Assembly (NCBI RefSeq): GCF_003010955.1
Contig: NZ_PGGO01000007.1
Span: 186,001-250,000 of the forward strand
DNA: 64,000 nucleotides
Reading direction: 5' to 3'
Origin: Phyllobacterium brassicacearum
Lineage (GTDB): Bacteria > Pseudomonadota > Alphaproteobacteria > Rhizobiales > Rhizobiaceae
In this document: piece after piece, positions 17,267 through 25,908 of the stretch
Layout: each line of letters begins with the position of its first letter
Numbering within the stretch: position 1 is the first letter of the stretch
The notes under the pieces: model-generated
What the model was told of the DNA's origin: nothing
Database searches by the model: none
Seen by the model: only the letters and a program-made list of their open reading frames with translations
Made by a program: the position numbers and the translations under genes

Positions 17267-18082
17267 ATGCCCAGATTTGCCGCCAATTTGACGATGCTTT
17301 TCAACGAGGTTCCGTTTCTCGAGCGTTTTGCTCTTGCAAGCGAGGCGGGGTTCGAAGCGGTCGAATATCTCTTTCCCTATGATTACAACGACGACGAGTT
17401 GAAGCGGGAACTGACCGAAAACAATCTTGTCCAGATTCTGCATAATCTCCCTGCCGGCAACTGGGGAGCCGGCGAACGCGGCATCGCCATATTGCCCGAT
17501 CGCATCGACGAATTCCGGCGTGGCGTGGCGAAGGCGATTGACTATGCAACAGCACTTGGCTGCAAGCAGGTCAATTGCCTGGCAGGCATCGCACCAAAGG
17601 GGTTGGCGGACGACATTCTGCACACCACCTTCGTTCACAATCTGCGGCTTGCGGCACTGGAACTTGCCAGGTACGAGATCCGGCTGCTGATCGAGCCCAT
17701 CAACAATTATGACATTCCGGGATTCTATCTGAATACGGTGGACCAGGCGGCTTCGATCATTGAAGAGGTCGGCAGCGACAACCTCTACATTCAGTACGAT
17801 CTTTACCATCAGCAGCGGACACGCGGCGAACTTGTCGCGACCTACGAGCGGTACAGCCAGCTCATTGCGCATATCCAGCTGGCCGACAATCCGGGCCGGC
17901 ATGAGCCGGGCACAGGTGAGATCAATTATCCCTTTGTGTTCGCGGCCCTCGACCGTGCCGGTTACGGAGGCTGGATCGGTTGCGAATACAAACCAAAGAC
18001 AGAGACGCAGAGCGGGCTTGGCTGGCTGAACGAAGCTTCCACAACGCAAAAGCACGCGGACATAATCAGGATCAGGAGATAG
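17267..18082 (+). CDS. hyi: Hydroxypyruvate isomerase
   Basis: A 271-residue TIM-barrel isomerase interconverting hydroxypyruvate and tartronate semialdehyde. Family segments include MPRFAANLTMLFNEVPFLER, NLPAGNWGAGERG, EPINNYDIPGFYL and the terminal GCEYKPKTET with a metal-binding glutamate. It is somewhat longer at the C-terminus than the E. coli 258-residue enzyme. It sits between gcl and glxR with gaps of 27 and 3 bp, one operon. Confidence 0.95.
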   Translation: MPRFAANLTMLFNEVPFLERFALASEAGFEAVEYLFPYDYNDDELKRELTENNLVQILHNLPAGNWGAGERGIAILPDRIDEFRRGVAKAIDYATALGCKQVNCLAGIAPKGLADDILHTTFVHNLRLAALELARYEIRLLIEPINNYDIPGFYLNTVDQAASIIEEVGSDNLYIQYDLYHQQRTRGELVATYERYSQLIAHIQLADNPGRHEPGTGEINYPFVFAALDRAGYGGWIGCEYKPKTETQSGLGWLNEASTTQKHADIIRIRR

Positions 18083-18085
18083 CAC

Positions 18086-18970
18086 ATGGCGGACATCGGT
18101 TTCATTGGACTCGGCATCATGGGCACGCCTATGGCGCGCCACCTGCAGGATGCGGGCCACGACGTCTCCACTTCAAAATTCTTCATCGCACCGAAACAGG
18201 AGCTTATCGATAACGGCCTGAAGATTGTCGAGAGCCCAAAAGCCCTGGCTGAAAAGACCGACATCATCATCCTGATGCTGCCCGACACGCCGGAAGTGAA
18301 GGACGTGCTCTTCGGCGAGAACGGTGTCGTGTTCGGACTGAAGCCCGGCAAGCTTGTCATTGACATGAGCTCGATCTCACCTATCGACACCAAGGAATTC
18401 GCCAGGAAAGTCCGCGAGACCGGCAGCGAATATATCGATGCTCCTGTGTCGGGCGGTGAAGTTGGCGCAAAGAATGCGAGCCTCAGCATCATGGCAGGGG
18501 GCACACAGAGCGCCTTTGACCGCGCACTGCCCCTGTTCAAACTGATGGGCAAGAACATCACGCTCGTCGGTGATTGCGGCGACGGCCAGGTGACGAAGGT
18601 CGCGAACCAGATCATCGTCGCGCTGACGATCGAAGCAATATCGGAAGCGCTTGTGCTCGCGTCAAAAGCGGGTGCCAACCCTGCACGGGTACGTGAGGCA
18701 CTGATGGGCGGTTTCGCCTCATCGCGTATCCTTGAATTGCATGGTGACCGGATGATCAAGCGGACATTCGAGCCGGGCTTCCGGATCTCGCTGCACCAGA
18801 AAGACCTCAATCTCGCTCTGCAGAGTGCGAAAACGCTCGGTGTGTCGCTGCCGAACACGGCGTCCACGCAGGAGCTGTTCAACAGTTGTGCGGCCAACGG
18901 CGAAAGTGGTCTCGATCACTCGGGCCTGGTGCGCGCTCTGGAGCGTATTGCCAACCACGAAGTGGCATAA
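18086..18970 (+). CDS. glxR: 2-hydroxy-3-oxopropionate (tartronate semialdehyde) reductase
   Basis: A 294-residue beta-hydroxyacid dehydrogenase reducing tartronate semialdehyde to D-glycerate with NAD(P)H. The Rossmann motif GFIGLGIMGTPMA, the substrate-binding DAPVSGGEVGAKNASL and the catalytic lysine in GQVTKVANQ are present. It is the last gene of the gcl operon and is followed by a hairpin terminator. No glycerate kinase gene lies in the window. Confidence 0.94.
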   Translation: MADIGFIGLGIMGTPMARHLQDAGHDVSTSKFFIAPKQELIDNGLKIVESPKALAEKTDIIILMLPDTPEVKDVLFGENGVVFGLKPGKLVIDMSSISPIDTKEFARKVRETGSEYIDAPVSGGEVGAKNASLSIMAGGTQSAFDRALPLFKLMGKNITLVGDCGDGQVTKVANQIIVALTIEAISEALVLASKAGANPARVREALMGGFASSRILELHGDRMIKRTFEPGFRISLHQKDLNLALQSAKTLGVSLPNTASTQELFNSCAANGESGLDHSGLVRALERIANHEVA

Positions 18971-18984
18971 GCATTGAAGTGAAT

Positions 18985-19020
18985 GGAACCGTCGCCGGTA
19001 CGACACCGGCAACGGTTTCA
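18985..19020 (+). terminator. Terminator after glxR
   Basis: A long imperfect stem (AACCGT-GCCGG / CCGGC-ACGGTT) with a short loop, 17 bases after the glxR stop, followed by TTCAACAATTT. It separates the gcl operon from the convergent metallo-hydrolase gene. Confidence 0.7.
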
Positions 19021-19037
19021 ACAATTTGCCGGACCGA

Positions 19038-19961
19038 TCAATCCCATTTCGGCGCGCCGAGGGCGTTGAGAGGTATCTTCAGATAGCGTTGTCCATTGGC
19101 TTCCGCCTCCGGCAGCTGTCCACCATTGATGTTGACCTGCAGGGCGGCCAATATCAGCTTGGGCATCGGCAAAGTTCTGTCTCGCGCCTGTCGCATAGCA
19201 ACAAACTCCGCTTCGTTGGCGCACCGCGACACGTGAATGTTGCTTGATTTTTGCTCGGCGACGGTGCTTTCCCAACGGGGTCCGCGGCCTCCAGGTTGAT
19301 AGTCATGGCCGACGAATATTCTCGTTTCGTCCGGCAAGGCCAGGATTGCTTCGATCGATCGCCACAGCTGCTCGGCACTTCCACCCGGAAAGTCAGTACG
19401 CGCCGTGCCACCGTCTGGCATGAACATCGTATCATGGACGAAAGCTGCGTCTCCAATGACGTAGGTTATCGATGCGAGGGTGTGTCCGGGTGAAAACATG
19501 ACAGTCACATCCACATCGCCGATGCTGAAGCGGTCGCCAGGCTTGAAAAGCCTTTCCCACTGGGAACCATCAGCACGGAAATCCGGCCAGTTATAGAGCC
19601 TCTTCCACAGTGCCTGTACGTCAACGATGTGGCTGCCGATCGCCGTAATGGCCCCGGTCATCGATTTCAGGTAATGCGCTGCCGAAAAGTGGTCCGCATG
19701 CGGATGCGTGTCGAGAATCCACTGCACCGTCAATCCGTTTGCGTCAATGTGCTCAAGAATCTGATCTGCGTTGAATGTCGCCGTTGCGCCGGATTTTTCA
19801 TCGAAATCCAGGACCGGGTCGATAATGGCGCATTGTCTGGTCCCTGGATCGGAAACGACATATTGCACGGAGCTCGTCCGCTTGTCGAAAAAAGCATGAA
19901 CGTCCGGCCTTATGGCGGCTTCTATCATTTGCGCGTCCCCCGACTCGAAGGTCTGCGACAC
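19038..19961 (-). CDS. MBL-fold metallo-hydrolase (glyoxalase II / persulfide dioxygenase-like)
   Basis: A 307-residue metallo-beta-lactamase-fold protein with the metal motif T-H-P-H-A-D-H (residues 85-91) and later histidines in SPGHT and GHDYQPGGR. The GHDYxP pattern and IDPVLDFD N-terminus resemble the ETHE1/Blh branch, which oxidises glutathione persulfide, more than classical glyoxalase II. It is flanked by unrelated genes on the opposite strand, so context gives no substrate. The real start could be the second methionine (19928). Confidence 0.7.
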   Translation of the reverse strand: MSQTFESGDAQMIEAAIRPDVHAFFDKRTSSVQYVVSDPGTRQCAIIDPVLDFDEKSGATATFNADQILEHIDANGLTVQWILDTHPHADHFSAAHYLKSMTGAITAIGSHIVDVQALWKRLYNWPDFRADGSQWERLFKPGDRFSIGDVDVTVMFSPGHTLASITYVIGDAAFVHDTMFMPDGGTARTDFPGGSAEQLWRSIEAILALPDETRIFVGHDYQPGGRGPRWESTVAEQKSSNIHVSRCANEAEFVAMRQARDRTLPMPKLILAALQVNINGGQLPEAEANGQRYLKIPLNALGAPKWD

Positions 19962-20105
19962 TCTCTCCGGTTTTCGTCCGCAATGTCAATTGATGCAAAA
20001 TCATTACGAAATCGCAGCTGACCGTGCTTGCCAAGAATTGGTTCGCGACGCTAACTGGAGGTCGCCCGCCCGCCGGGCTTCTGCCACGAACGAAAGCCTT
20101 CAATC

Positions 20106-21029
20106 ATGCCCAACGAGAAGAAACAGCGAATCCTTTGTGTCGGTGCGCTGACGATGGACACGATTTTTCGGCTGGATCGCTTGCCTTCCGGTCCCGGGAA
20201 ATTCATCCCGCTCGAGGCCGTGGAAATTGCTGCGGGCATGGCCTCGAGCGCAGCCGCAACCATTGCGCGCCTCGGCGGGGACGTTTCGCTCTGGGCTTCG
20301 GTTGGCGAGGACGATATCGGACGCAGGGTCGTTGCCGAGTTGTCGGCTGAAGACGTGGATTGTACACACGTCCGCCGCATTAAAGGTGCCCGATCTGCCT
20401 TCTCTTCGATCTTTGTCGATGCCGCAGGTGAACGCATGATCGTGCCGTTCTATGATCCTGCGTTGCTGTCTGCTCCTGCGGTTATGCCACCCATCGCCGA
20501 TGGCCAGTTCGACGTTGTCATGACCGACGTACGCTGGCCCTTGGCCGCTGCTCAGGCCCTGAAGGCCGCACAAGCGGCTGGTGTCCGCGGCGTCCTCGAT
20601 GCCGATACTGCATCGCTCGAAACGCTGGAGATGTTGCTGCCGCTCGCCTCGCACATCGTTGCCTCCGAGCCGGCGGCAGAGCGCGTAACCGGTGAGAGTG
20701 ATCCGGAACGCGCAACCGTCGCTCTTGCGGCGCTTTACGGCCGCGACGGAGCCTTCATCGCCGTGACCGGCGGAGAGCAGGGGAGTTACTGGTACGATGG
20801 ACTTGAAGGCGAGGTCCGCCATATGCCAGCCTTCGCGGTAGATGTCGTGGACACGCTCGCCGCCGGTGATGTTTTCCACGGAGCGTTTGCCATGGGTCTG
20901 GCACGCGGCTATCCGATTTATCAGATCATGCGCTTTGCCAGTGCCGCAGCCGCGATCAAGTGTTCTCGCTTCGGCGGCCGACGCGGCGCGCCGACAAAGG
21001 CCGAAGTCGACGCTTTCCTGGCGCAATAA
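20106..21029 (+). CDS. PfkB-family sugar kinase, resembles sulfofructose kinase YihV
   Basis: A 307-residue ribokinase-type kinase with the C-terminal PfkB signature DTLAAGDVFHGAF (catalytic Asp about residue 255) and an N-terminal AGMASSAAATIARLG substrate-lid region. From memory it aligns unusually well with E. coli YihV (6-deoxy-6-sulfofructose kinase): SGPGKF near 29-34, VVMTDVRW at 138-144 and DVFHGA at 255-260. It lies just before a DHDPS-type aldolase gene that begins its own promoter. The substrate is not established; other keto-sugars or sugar acids remain possible. Confidence 0.75.
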   Translation: MPNEKKQRILCVGALTMDTIFRLDRLPSGPGKFIPLEAVEIAAGMASSAAATIARLGGDVSLWASVGEDDIGRRVVAELSAEDVDCTHVRRIKGARSAFSSIFVDAAGERMIVPFYDPALLSAPAVMPPIADGQFDVVMTDVRWPLAAAQALKAAQAAGVRGVLDADTASLETLEMLLPLASHIVASEPAAERVTGESDPERATVALAALYGRDGAFIAVTGGEQGSYWYDGLEGEVRHMPAFAVDVVDTLAAGDVFHGAFAMGLARGYPIYQIMRFASAAAAIKCSRFGGRRGAPTKAEVDAFLAQ

Positions 21030-21071
21030 ACCAAGACGATCGGGCGGACGTGAAAAGTCAGTGTCTACACA

Positions 21072-21112
21072 TTGACTTTCAACTAACATGTTAGTATGTC
21101 TTTAGTTGTAAA
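21072..21112 (+). promoter_or_regulatory. Candidate promoter with operator palindrome between -35 and -10
   Basis: A TTGACT at 21072-21077 and a TATGTC at 21095-21100 are 17 bp apart. Filling the spacer is a perfect 14-bp palindrome, ACTAACATGTTAGT (21082-21095). A GntR regulator encoded two genes downstream is the obvious candidate to bind it. The -10 match is weak, so promoter strength is uncertain; the palindrome is certain. Confidence 0.6.
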
Positions 21113-21128
21113 CGAGAGGGAGAAGCAA

Positions 21129-22016
21129 TTGTCTCGGGATCGATTTGGACTTTCCGCTGCGCTGGTCACGCCGTTCGATGCCAAGATGCGCGTCGATGTG
21201 CCAAAGGCTATCGCCCATGCCCGGCATTGCCTCAATAGCGGTTGCAACAGCGTTACGCTGTTCGGAACGACGGGCGAGGGATCTTCGATCGGCGACGACG
21301 AGCGTGAAGCAATTCTCAAGGCATTCCTCGATGCGGGAGTGAAGCCAGATCAGATCGTTGTGGGTGTTATGGCCAATTCCTATCTCGAAGCAGCCGCGCA
21401 AGCGGGCGCGGCGCTGGATGCCGGATGCCGTGCGGTGCTGCTTGCCCCGCCTTCCTACTTCAAGAATGTCAGTGACGACGGACTATTTGCCTGGTTCTCG
21501 GCGGTCTTCGCCCAAATCGGTGCGTCGGCGAGAGACATCATCGTCTACAACATCCCGTCGGTAACGGCCGTCGAGATATCGGTGGATCTGATAAGCCGCC
21601 TGCGTGAAGCCTTCCCGGCCGTGATTTCGGGCGTCAAGGACTCTTCGGGTAATTGGGCATATACCGAAAACCTGCTGGCAAAGCACAAGGATCTGGCGAT
21701 TCTCATCGGCGACGAACGAGACCTTGCTGCCGGCGTCCGACGTGGTGGCCAGGGTGCGATTTCGGGCATGGCAAATCTTTACGCCGACCGTTTGTTGCCG
21801 ATGATCAATGAAGGACGCGACGACACGGCCATGGTGGAAGCGGTCCAGGAACTCCTGAAATTTCCAGTGGTACCCGCCGTCAAAGCCCTTGTTGCGCATC
21901 ATACCGGCGACGCTGGCTGGCGCCGGGCACGCGCGCCACTGCAGGCTCTGCCGGATTCCGATTTTAGCCGCGTCACGAGTATCTTCGACCGCTTGTTTGT
22001 GGCGGCCGCTGCGTAA
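21129..22016 (+). CDS. DHDPS/N-acetylneuraminate lyase-family class I aldolase
   Basis: A 295-residue TIM-barrel aldolase or dehydratase that works through a Schiff base. It has the TLFGTTGEGSS motif (near residue 43), the catalytic tyrosine in VYNIPS (Tyr140) and the lysine in GVKDSSGN (Lys170). I chose a TTG start at 21129 because GAGAGGGAGAAG lies just upstream; the ATG at 21096 overlaps the candidate -10 element. The family includes KDG, KDGal and sugar-acid aldolases. It is followed by a GntR gene and a sugar ABC transporter, suggesting it cleaves or dehydrates an imported sugar acid. Confidence 0.8.
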   Translation: MSRDRFGLSAALVTPFDAKMRVDVPKAIAHARHCLNSGCNSVTLFGTTGEGSSIGDDEREAILKAFLDAGVKPDQIVVGVMANSYLEAAAQAGAALDAGCRAVLLAPPSYFKNVSDDGLFAWFSAVFAQIGASARDIIVYNIPSVTAVEISVDLISRLREAFPAVISGVKDSSGNWAYTENLLAKHKDLAILIGDERDLAAGVRRGGQGAISGMANLYADRLLPMINEGRDDTAMVEAVQELLKFPVVPAVKALVAHHTGDAGWRRARAPLQALPDSDFSRVTSIFDRLFVAAAA

Positions 22017-22055
22017 TAAAGGGAGAGGCGAAACGACTCGTCAGGGAGAGCGGGC

Positions 22056-22715
22056 ATGGACGATGGCAATGAGCCGGTAAGACTGCGAGAGAAGGCCTAT
22101 GCGAGTTTCACGGAACACCTGCTGGCCCGTGACATCAATCCGGGGCAGTTCGTGTCGCAACGTCAGCTTGTCGCGATGACCGGCATGCCGCTTGGCGCCA
22201 TTCGTGAACTGGTGCCACGGCTTGAGGCGGAAGGGCTGGTCAAGACCATTCCGCAACGCGGCATCCAGATCGCGCATATCGATCTCAACCTGATCCGCGA
22301 GGCGTTCCAGTTTCGTCTGTTCATGGAGAAGGAGGCGATCGCCCTTTTCTGCCAGTCGGCGTCAGACGAATTGTTGGCGAGACTGCGCAAGGAACATGAG
22401 GAAACGCTTGAGGAAGCGTTGCAGGGCAAGGAGACAGCGGAACTTGAACTGCGGGCGCAGACAATCGACTGGAACCTGCACGAGACGATCATCGATTCCC
22501 TGGGGAACGAGATCATTGCAAGAGCCTATCGGATCAACGCGATCAAGATGCGTCTGATCAACCAGGAAAGGTTCCGTATCACTGGTCGCGTCGTCCCGGT
22601 CATGCGTGAGCACCTCGCGGTGCTGACGGCCATCGAAACCCGCGATCCGCAGGCAGCGATGGATGCAATCGCGGTGCATATCAACAATGCGAGGAATTTG
22701 GCGCTAAAGCTTTAA
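22056..22715 (+). CDS. GntR-family regulator (FCD type)
   Basis: A 219-residue regulator with an N-terminal winged helix (residues about 12-75, VSQRQLVAMTGMPLGAIRELVPRL) and an all-helical FCD effector domain with metal-binding-like residues (DWNLHETIIDSLGN, MREHLAVLTAIE). FCD regulators usually sense sugar acids or organic acids. It is located inside the operon it probably controls, after the aldolase and before the solute-binding protein, and may act on the palindrome at 21082-21095. Confidence 0.87.
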   Translation: MDDGNEPVRLREKAYASFTEHLLARDINPGQFVSQRQLVAMTGMPLGAIRELVPRLEAEGLVKTIPQRGIQIAHIDLNLIREAFQFRLFMEKEAIALFCQSASDELLARLRKEHEETLEEALQGKETAELELRAQTIDWNLHETIIDSLGNEIIARAYRINAIKMRLINQERFRITGRVVPVMREHLAVLTAIETRDPQAAMDAIAVHINNARNLALKL

Positions 22716-22774
22716 ATGGACCGAAACTGGTAATGGGAGTTGCCACTTCGGATCAGTCACACGAGGAGGAAACA

Positions 22775-24103
22775 ATGAGCATGAATTTCGTCAAACCGAC
22801 ACGCCGCCAGTTCCTGGCCGGGTCGGCGGCACTGGGTGCCGCGAGCATCACCGGATTGAAGCCGGCATTCGCAAATGTCGACTGGAAAAAATATGCGGGC
22901 ACCACACTCGAGGTCAATCTGATCAAGAGCCCGCGTGGCGATATCCTGCAGAAGTATCAGAAGGAATTCGAAGAGCTGACCGGTATCACGGTCAACTCGG
23001 AACAGACACCCGAACAGCAGCAGCGGCAGAAGGCCGTGATCGAACTGACGTCAGGAAAGCCGAGCTTCGACGTCATTCACATCAGCTATCATGTGCAAAA
23101 GCGGCAGTTTGAAAAGGGCGGCTGGCTGGCCGATCTCACTCCATTCCTCAAAGACCCGAGTCTGACGGATCCCTCCCTCACGGAGAGCGATTTCGCTGAA
23201 GCCGGCCTTTCCTTTGCCAAAGACAAGAATGGCCGTTTCGGTGGGCTGCCCTTCTCGGTGGACTACTGGATCGTCTACTGGAACAAGGAGCTCTTTGCCG
23301 CCAAGGGCGTCGAATATCCAAAGACGTTCGAAGAACTGGTTGCTGCAGCAGAAAAGCTGACGGACAAGGACAATGGCGTCTATGGTTTTGTCGCCCGCGG
23401 CATGAAGAACGCCAATACACCGGTCTGGGCCAGCCTGATGCTGGGCTACGGCAAAAGCACGGTCGAGGATGGCAAGCTTCAGACGGATACGCCCGAGGCC
23501 ATCGAAGCCGCAACTCTCTACCAGCGCCTGATGACGAAATCGGCACCTCCCGGCGTCACCGGCTTCAACTGGGCCGAATGTCAGTCAAGCTTCCTGCAGG
23601 GCAAGGTCGCGATGTGGCTCGATGGTATCGGGTTCGCTCCGCCACTGGAAAATCCGCAGAAGTCCCGTGTTGTCGGCAAGGTCGGTTACGGTCTCATGCC
23701 AAAGGGCCCGGCCGCACAGGCAGCCCCGACATTTGGCGACGGCATCGGTGTCACTGAAGGATCATCGAAGAAAGAAGCAGCTTATCTTTATTGCCAATGG
23801 GCTATTTCGAAGGAGATGGGAGCCCGGCTGTTGCAGTCCGGTTCCGGCGTGCCCTTCCGCAACTCGGTCCTCAACGATCCTGAAGTGCTGAAGGGCGTGA
23901 CCATGCCGGCCGAATGGGCCAAAGTCCTGTCGGAATCGGCGAAGATCAGCCAGCTCTGCCTGCCGGTCATCGTTCCAGTCACCGAGTTCCGCGACGTGAT
24001 GGGCGTTGGATTGACCAACCTTCTCGGTGGGGCCGATCCGGCGACAGAAATGAAGCGGGCGACGGAAGAATTCCGTCCCGTCCTTGCCAAAAGCGAAAGC
24101 TGA
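22775..24103 (+). CDS. ABC transporter solute-binding protein, sugar type (Tat signal)
   Basis: A 442-residue family 1 (MalE-like) binding protein. Its N-terminus has a twin-arginine motif (TRRQFLAG) followed by a hydrophobic stretch and an A-F-A cleavage site, indicating export to the periplasm by Tat. The start ATG at 22775 has GAGGAGG 6 bases upstream; an upstream in-frame start is unlikely. Downstream are two permeases and an ATPase, so the transporter is complete. The ligand is unknown; locus context suggests a sugar or sugar acid. Confidence 0.88.
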   Translation: MSMNFVKPTRRQFLAGSAALGAASITGLKPAFANVDWKKYAGTTLEVNLIKSPRGDILQKYQKEFEELTGITVNSEQTPEQQQRQKAVIELTSGKPSFDVIHISYHVQKRQFEKGGWLADLTPFLKDPSLTDPSLTESDFAEAGLSFAKDKNGRFGGLPFSVDYWIVYWNKELFAAKGVEYPKTFEELVAAAEKLTDKDNGVYGFVARGMKNANTPVWASLMLGYGKSTVEDGKLQTDTPEAIEAATLYQRLMTKSAPPGVTGFNWAECQSSFLQGKVAMWLDGIGFAPPLENPQKSRVVGKVGYGLMPKGPAAQAAPTFGDGIGVTEGSSKKEAAYLYCQWAISKEMGARLLQSGSGVPFRNSVLNDPEVLKGVTMPAEWAKVLSESAKISQLCLPVIVPVTEFRDVMGVGLTNLLGGADPATEMKRATEEFRPVLAKSES

Positions 24104-24120
24104 GATCGAAGTATAATCCG

Positions 24121-25050
24121 ATGACAATCACCGCCCCAGGCACCATGACCAGCGAAAAGCAGAATGCCGGAACGAAGGCTGGAAAGAGCCGCTTGAAGCC
24201 AAGCTACTGGCCATTCGTTATTCCGGCTCTGGTCATTGTCGGGGCGGTGATCATTTTCCCCTGGGTATTCACGCTGTGGATGAGCGTGAATGAATGGCAC
24301 CTCGGCGGAGAGAAAAGCTTCGTCGGCCTTGCCAATTTTATCAGGTTGGCCGGCGATCAACGTTTTTGGGAATCGATGAGCCACACAGTGCTCTATACGG
24401 TTCTTTCCGTCGTTGCCCCGCTGTTTCTCGGCACGATCGCCGCACTCGTCTTTGACAGCAAGTTACCCATGCGCGGGTTGCTTCGCGGTATCTTCGTCAT
24501 GCCCATGATGGCAACACCCGTGGCGATCGCTCTTGTCTGGACGATGATGTTCCATCCCCAGCTTGGGGTCCTCAACTACCTCCTGTCACTGATCGGTATT
24601 GGCCCGCAGGAGTGGATATTCAACCAGAACACCGTCATTCCGTCGCTTGTACTGGTCGAGACCTGGCAATGGACACCGCTCGTCATGCTGATCGTGCTCG
24701 GCGGTCTGGCGGCGATGCCGCGCGATCCCTTCGAAAGCGCTGAAATTGACGGTGCCAATGGCTGGCAGAAATTCCGCTACATCACCTTGCCGATGATCCT
24801 GCCCTTCATGATGGTCGCCGTCATCATCCGCTCCATCGATGCGCTGAAAAGCTTCGACATCATCTTTGCCATGACCCAGGGCGGGCCAGGCACTGCGTCA
24901 GAAACGATTAACATCTACCTCTACAATGTGGCTTTCGCCTATTACGACATTGGCTATGGCTCGGCGCTCGCCGTGGTCTTCTTCATCGTCATCATCACCA
25001 TGTCGCTCGCGCTGCTCTACCTGCGCCAGCGGACCAAATGGAATAGCTGA
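24121..25050 (+). CDS. ABC sugar transporter permease 1 (MalF/UgpA type)
   Basis: A 309-residue inner-membrane protein with six predicted helices and the EAA loop in the form ESAEIDGANGWQKFRYITLP, which docks to the ATPase. A polar N-terminal tail of about 30 residues precedes the first helix. It starts 17 bp after the binding-protein stop and is followed 10 bp later by the second permease. Confidence 0.9.
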   Translation: MTITAPGTMTSEKQNAGTKAGKSRLKPSYWPFVIPALVIVGAVIIFPWVFTLWMSVNEWHLGGEKSFVGLANFIRLAGDQRFWESMSHTVLYTVLSVVAPLFLGTIAALVFDSKLPMRGLLRGIFVMPMMATPVAIALVWTMMFHPQLGVLNYLLSLIGIGPQEWIFNQNTVIPSLVLVETWQWTPLVMLIVLGGLAAMPRDPFESAEIDGANGWQKFRYITLPMILPFMMVAVIIRSIDALKSFDIIFAMTQGGPGTASETINIYLYNVAFAYYDIGYGSALAVVFFIVIITMSLALLYLRQRTKWNS

Positions 25051-25060
25051 GGGAAAGAAG

Positions 25061-25885
25061 ATGACCCGTCGCAAAATATTGAAATCGCTGGGTACGGCCT
25101 TCATCGTATTCGTCATCGTGTCGCCGGCAATCTTCTTCTTTCTGTGGATGCTGTCACTCTCGCTGAAATACGAGATCGACAATGGCGCTTACCCGCCGAT
25201 TTTCATTCCGGAGAATTTCGCCTGGTCGAACTACACCGAGATATTCGCCACCAATGACTTCCTGCACTATTTCTGGAACAGTCTGCTGGTGACAGGTACA
25301 GCTACGCTGTTGGCGCTGCTCGTCGGCGTCCCCGCTGGTTACGGCATTGCCCGGTTGCGTGCTGACAAGGCCGCGATCGTCGTGATGATTGCCCGCATGA
25401 CGCCGGGACTGTCCTATCTGATCCCGCTCTTCCTGTTGTTCCAGACGTTGGGGCTCCTTGGCACGCTCTGGCCGCAGATCATCATCCATCTCGTCGTGAC
25501 AGTGCCGATCGTCATCTGGATCATGATCGGTTATTTCGAGACCACACCGATGGAGCTTGAGGAAGCCGCCATGATTGATGGCGCGACCTCATGGCAGGTA
25601 TTCCGCATGGTCGCCCTGCCGATCGCCAAGCCCGGCATCGTCGTGTCGCTGATCCTGGCGGTGATTTTCTCGTGGAACAATTTCGTCTTCGGTATCGTGC
25701 TTGCCAGCCGTGAGACGCGAACGCTGCCGGTTGCAGTCTACAACATGCTGTCGTTCGAACAGGTCAGTTGGGGACCGCTCGCCGCCGCCGCCTTCGTGGT
25801 GACGCTGCCGGTGCTGCTGCTCACCGTTTTCGCACAACGCCAGATCATTGCCGGCCTCACAGCCGGTGCCGTCAAGGGCGGCTAA
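25061..25885 (+). CDS. ABC sugar transporter permease 2 (MalG/UgpE type)
   Basis: A 274-residue six-helix permease with the EAA motif EEAAMIDGATSWQVFRMVALP. AGGGAAAGAAG lies directly before the ATG at 25061. It pairs with the preceding permease; the ATPase gene follows 23 bp downstream. Confidence 0.9.
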   Translation: MTRRKILKSLGTAFIVFVIVSPAIFFFLWMLSLSLKYEIDNGAYPPIFIPENFAWSNYTEIFATNDFLHYFWNSLLVTGTATLLALLVGVPAGYGIARLRADKAAIVVMIARMTPGLSYLIPLFLLFQTLGLLGTLWPQIIIHLVVTVPIVIWIMIGYFETTPMELEEAAMIDGATSWQVFRMVALPIAKPGIVVSLILAVIFSWNNFVFGIVLASRETRTLPVAVYNMLSFEQVSWGPLAAAAFVVTLPVLLLTVFAQRQIIAGLTAGAVKGG

Positions 25886-25908
25886 TTCAGGAATAGAGGG
25901 AGGGTCAT

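Noticed and set aside
21096-21128. ATG at 21096 as start of the aldolase
   Set aside because: It overlaps the candidate -10 element and has no ribosome site, whereas TTG at 21129 has a strong one.
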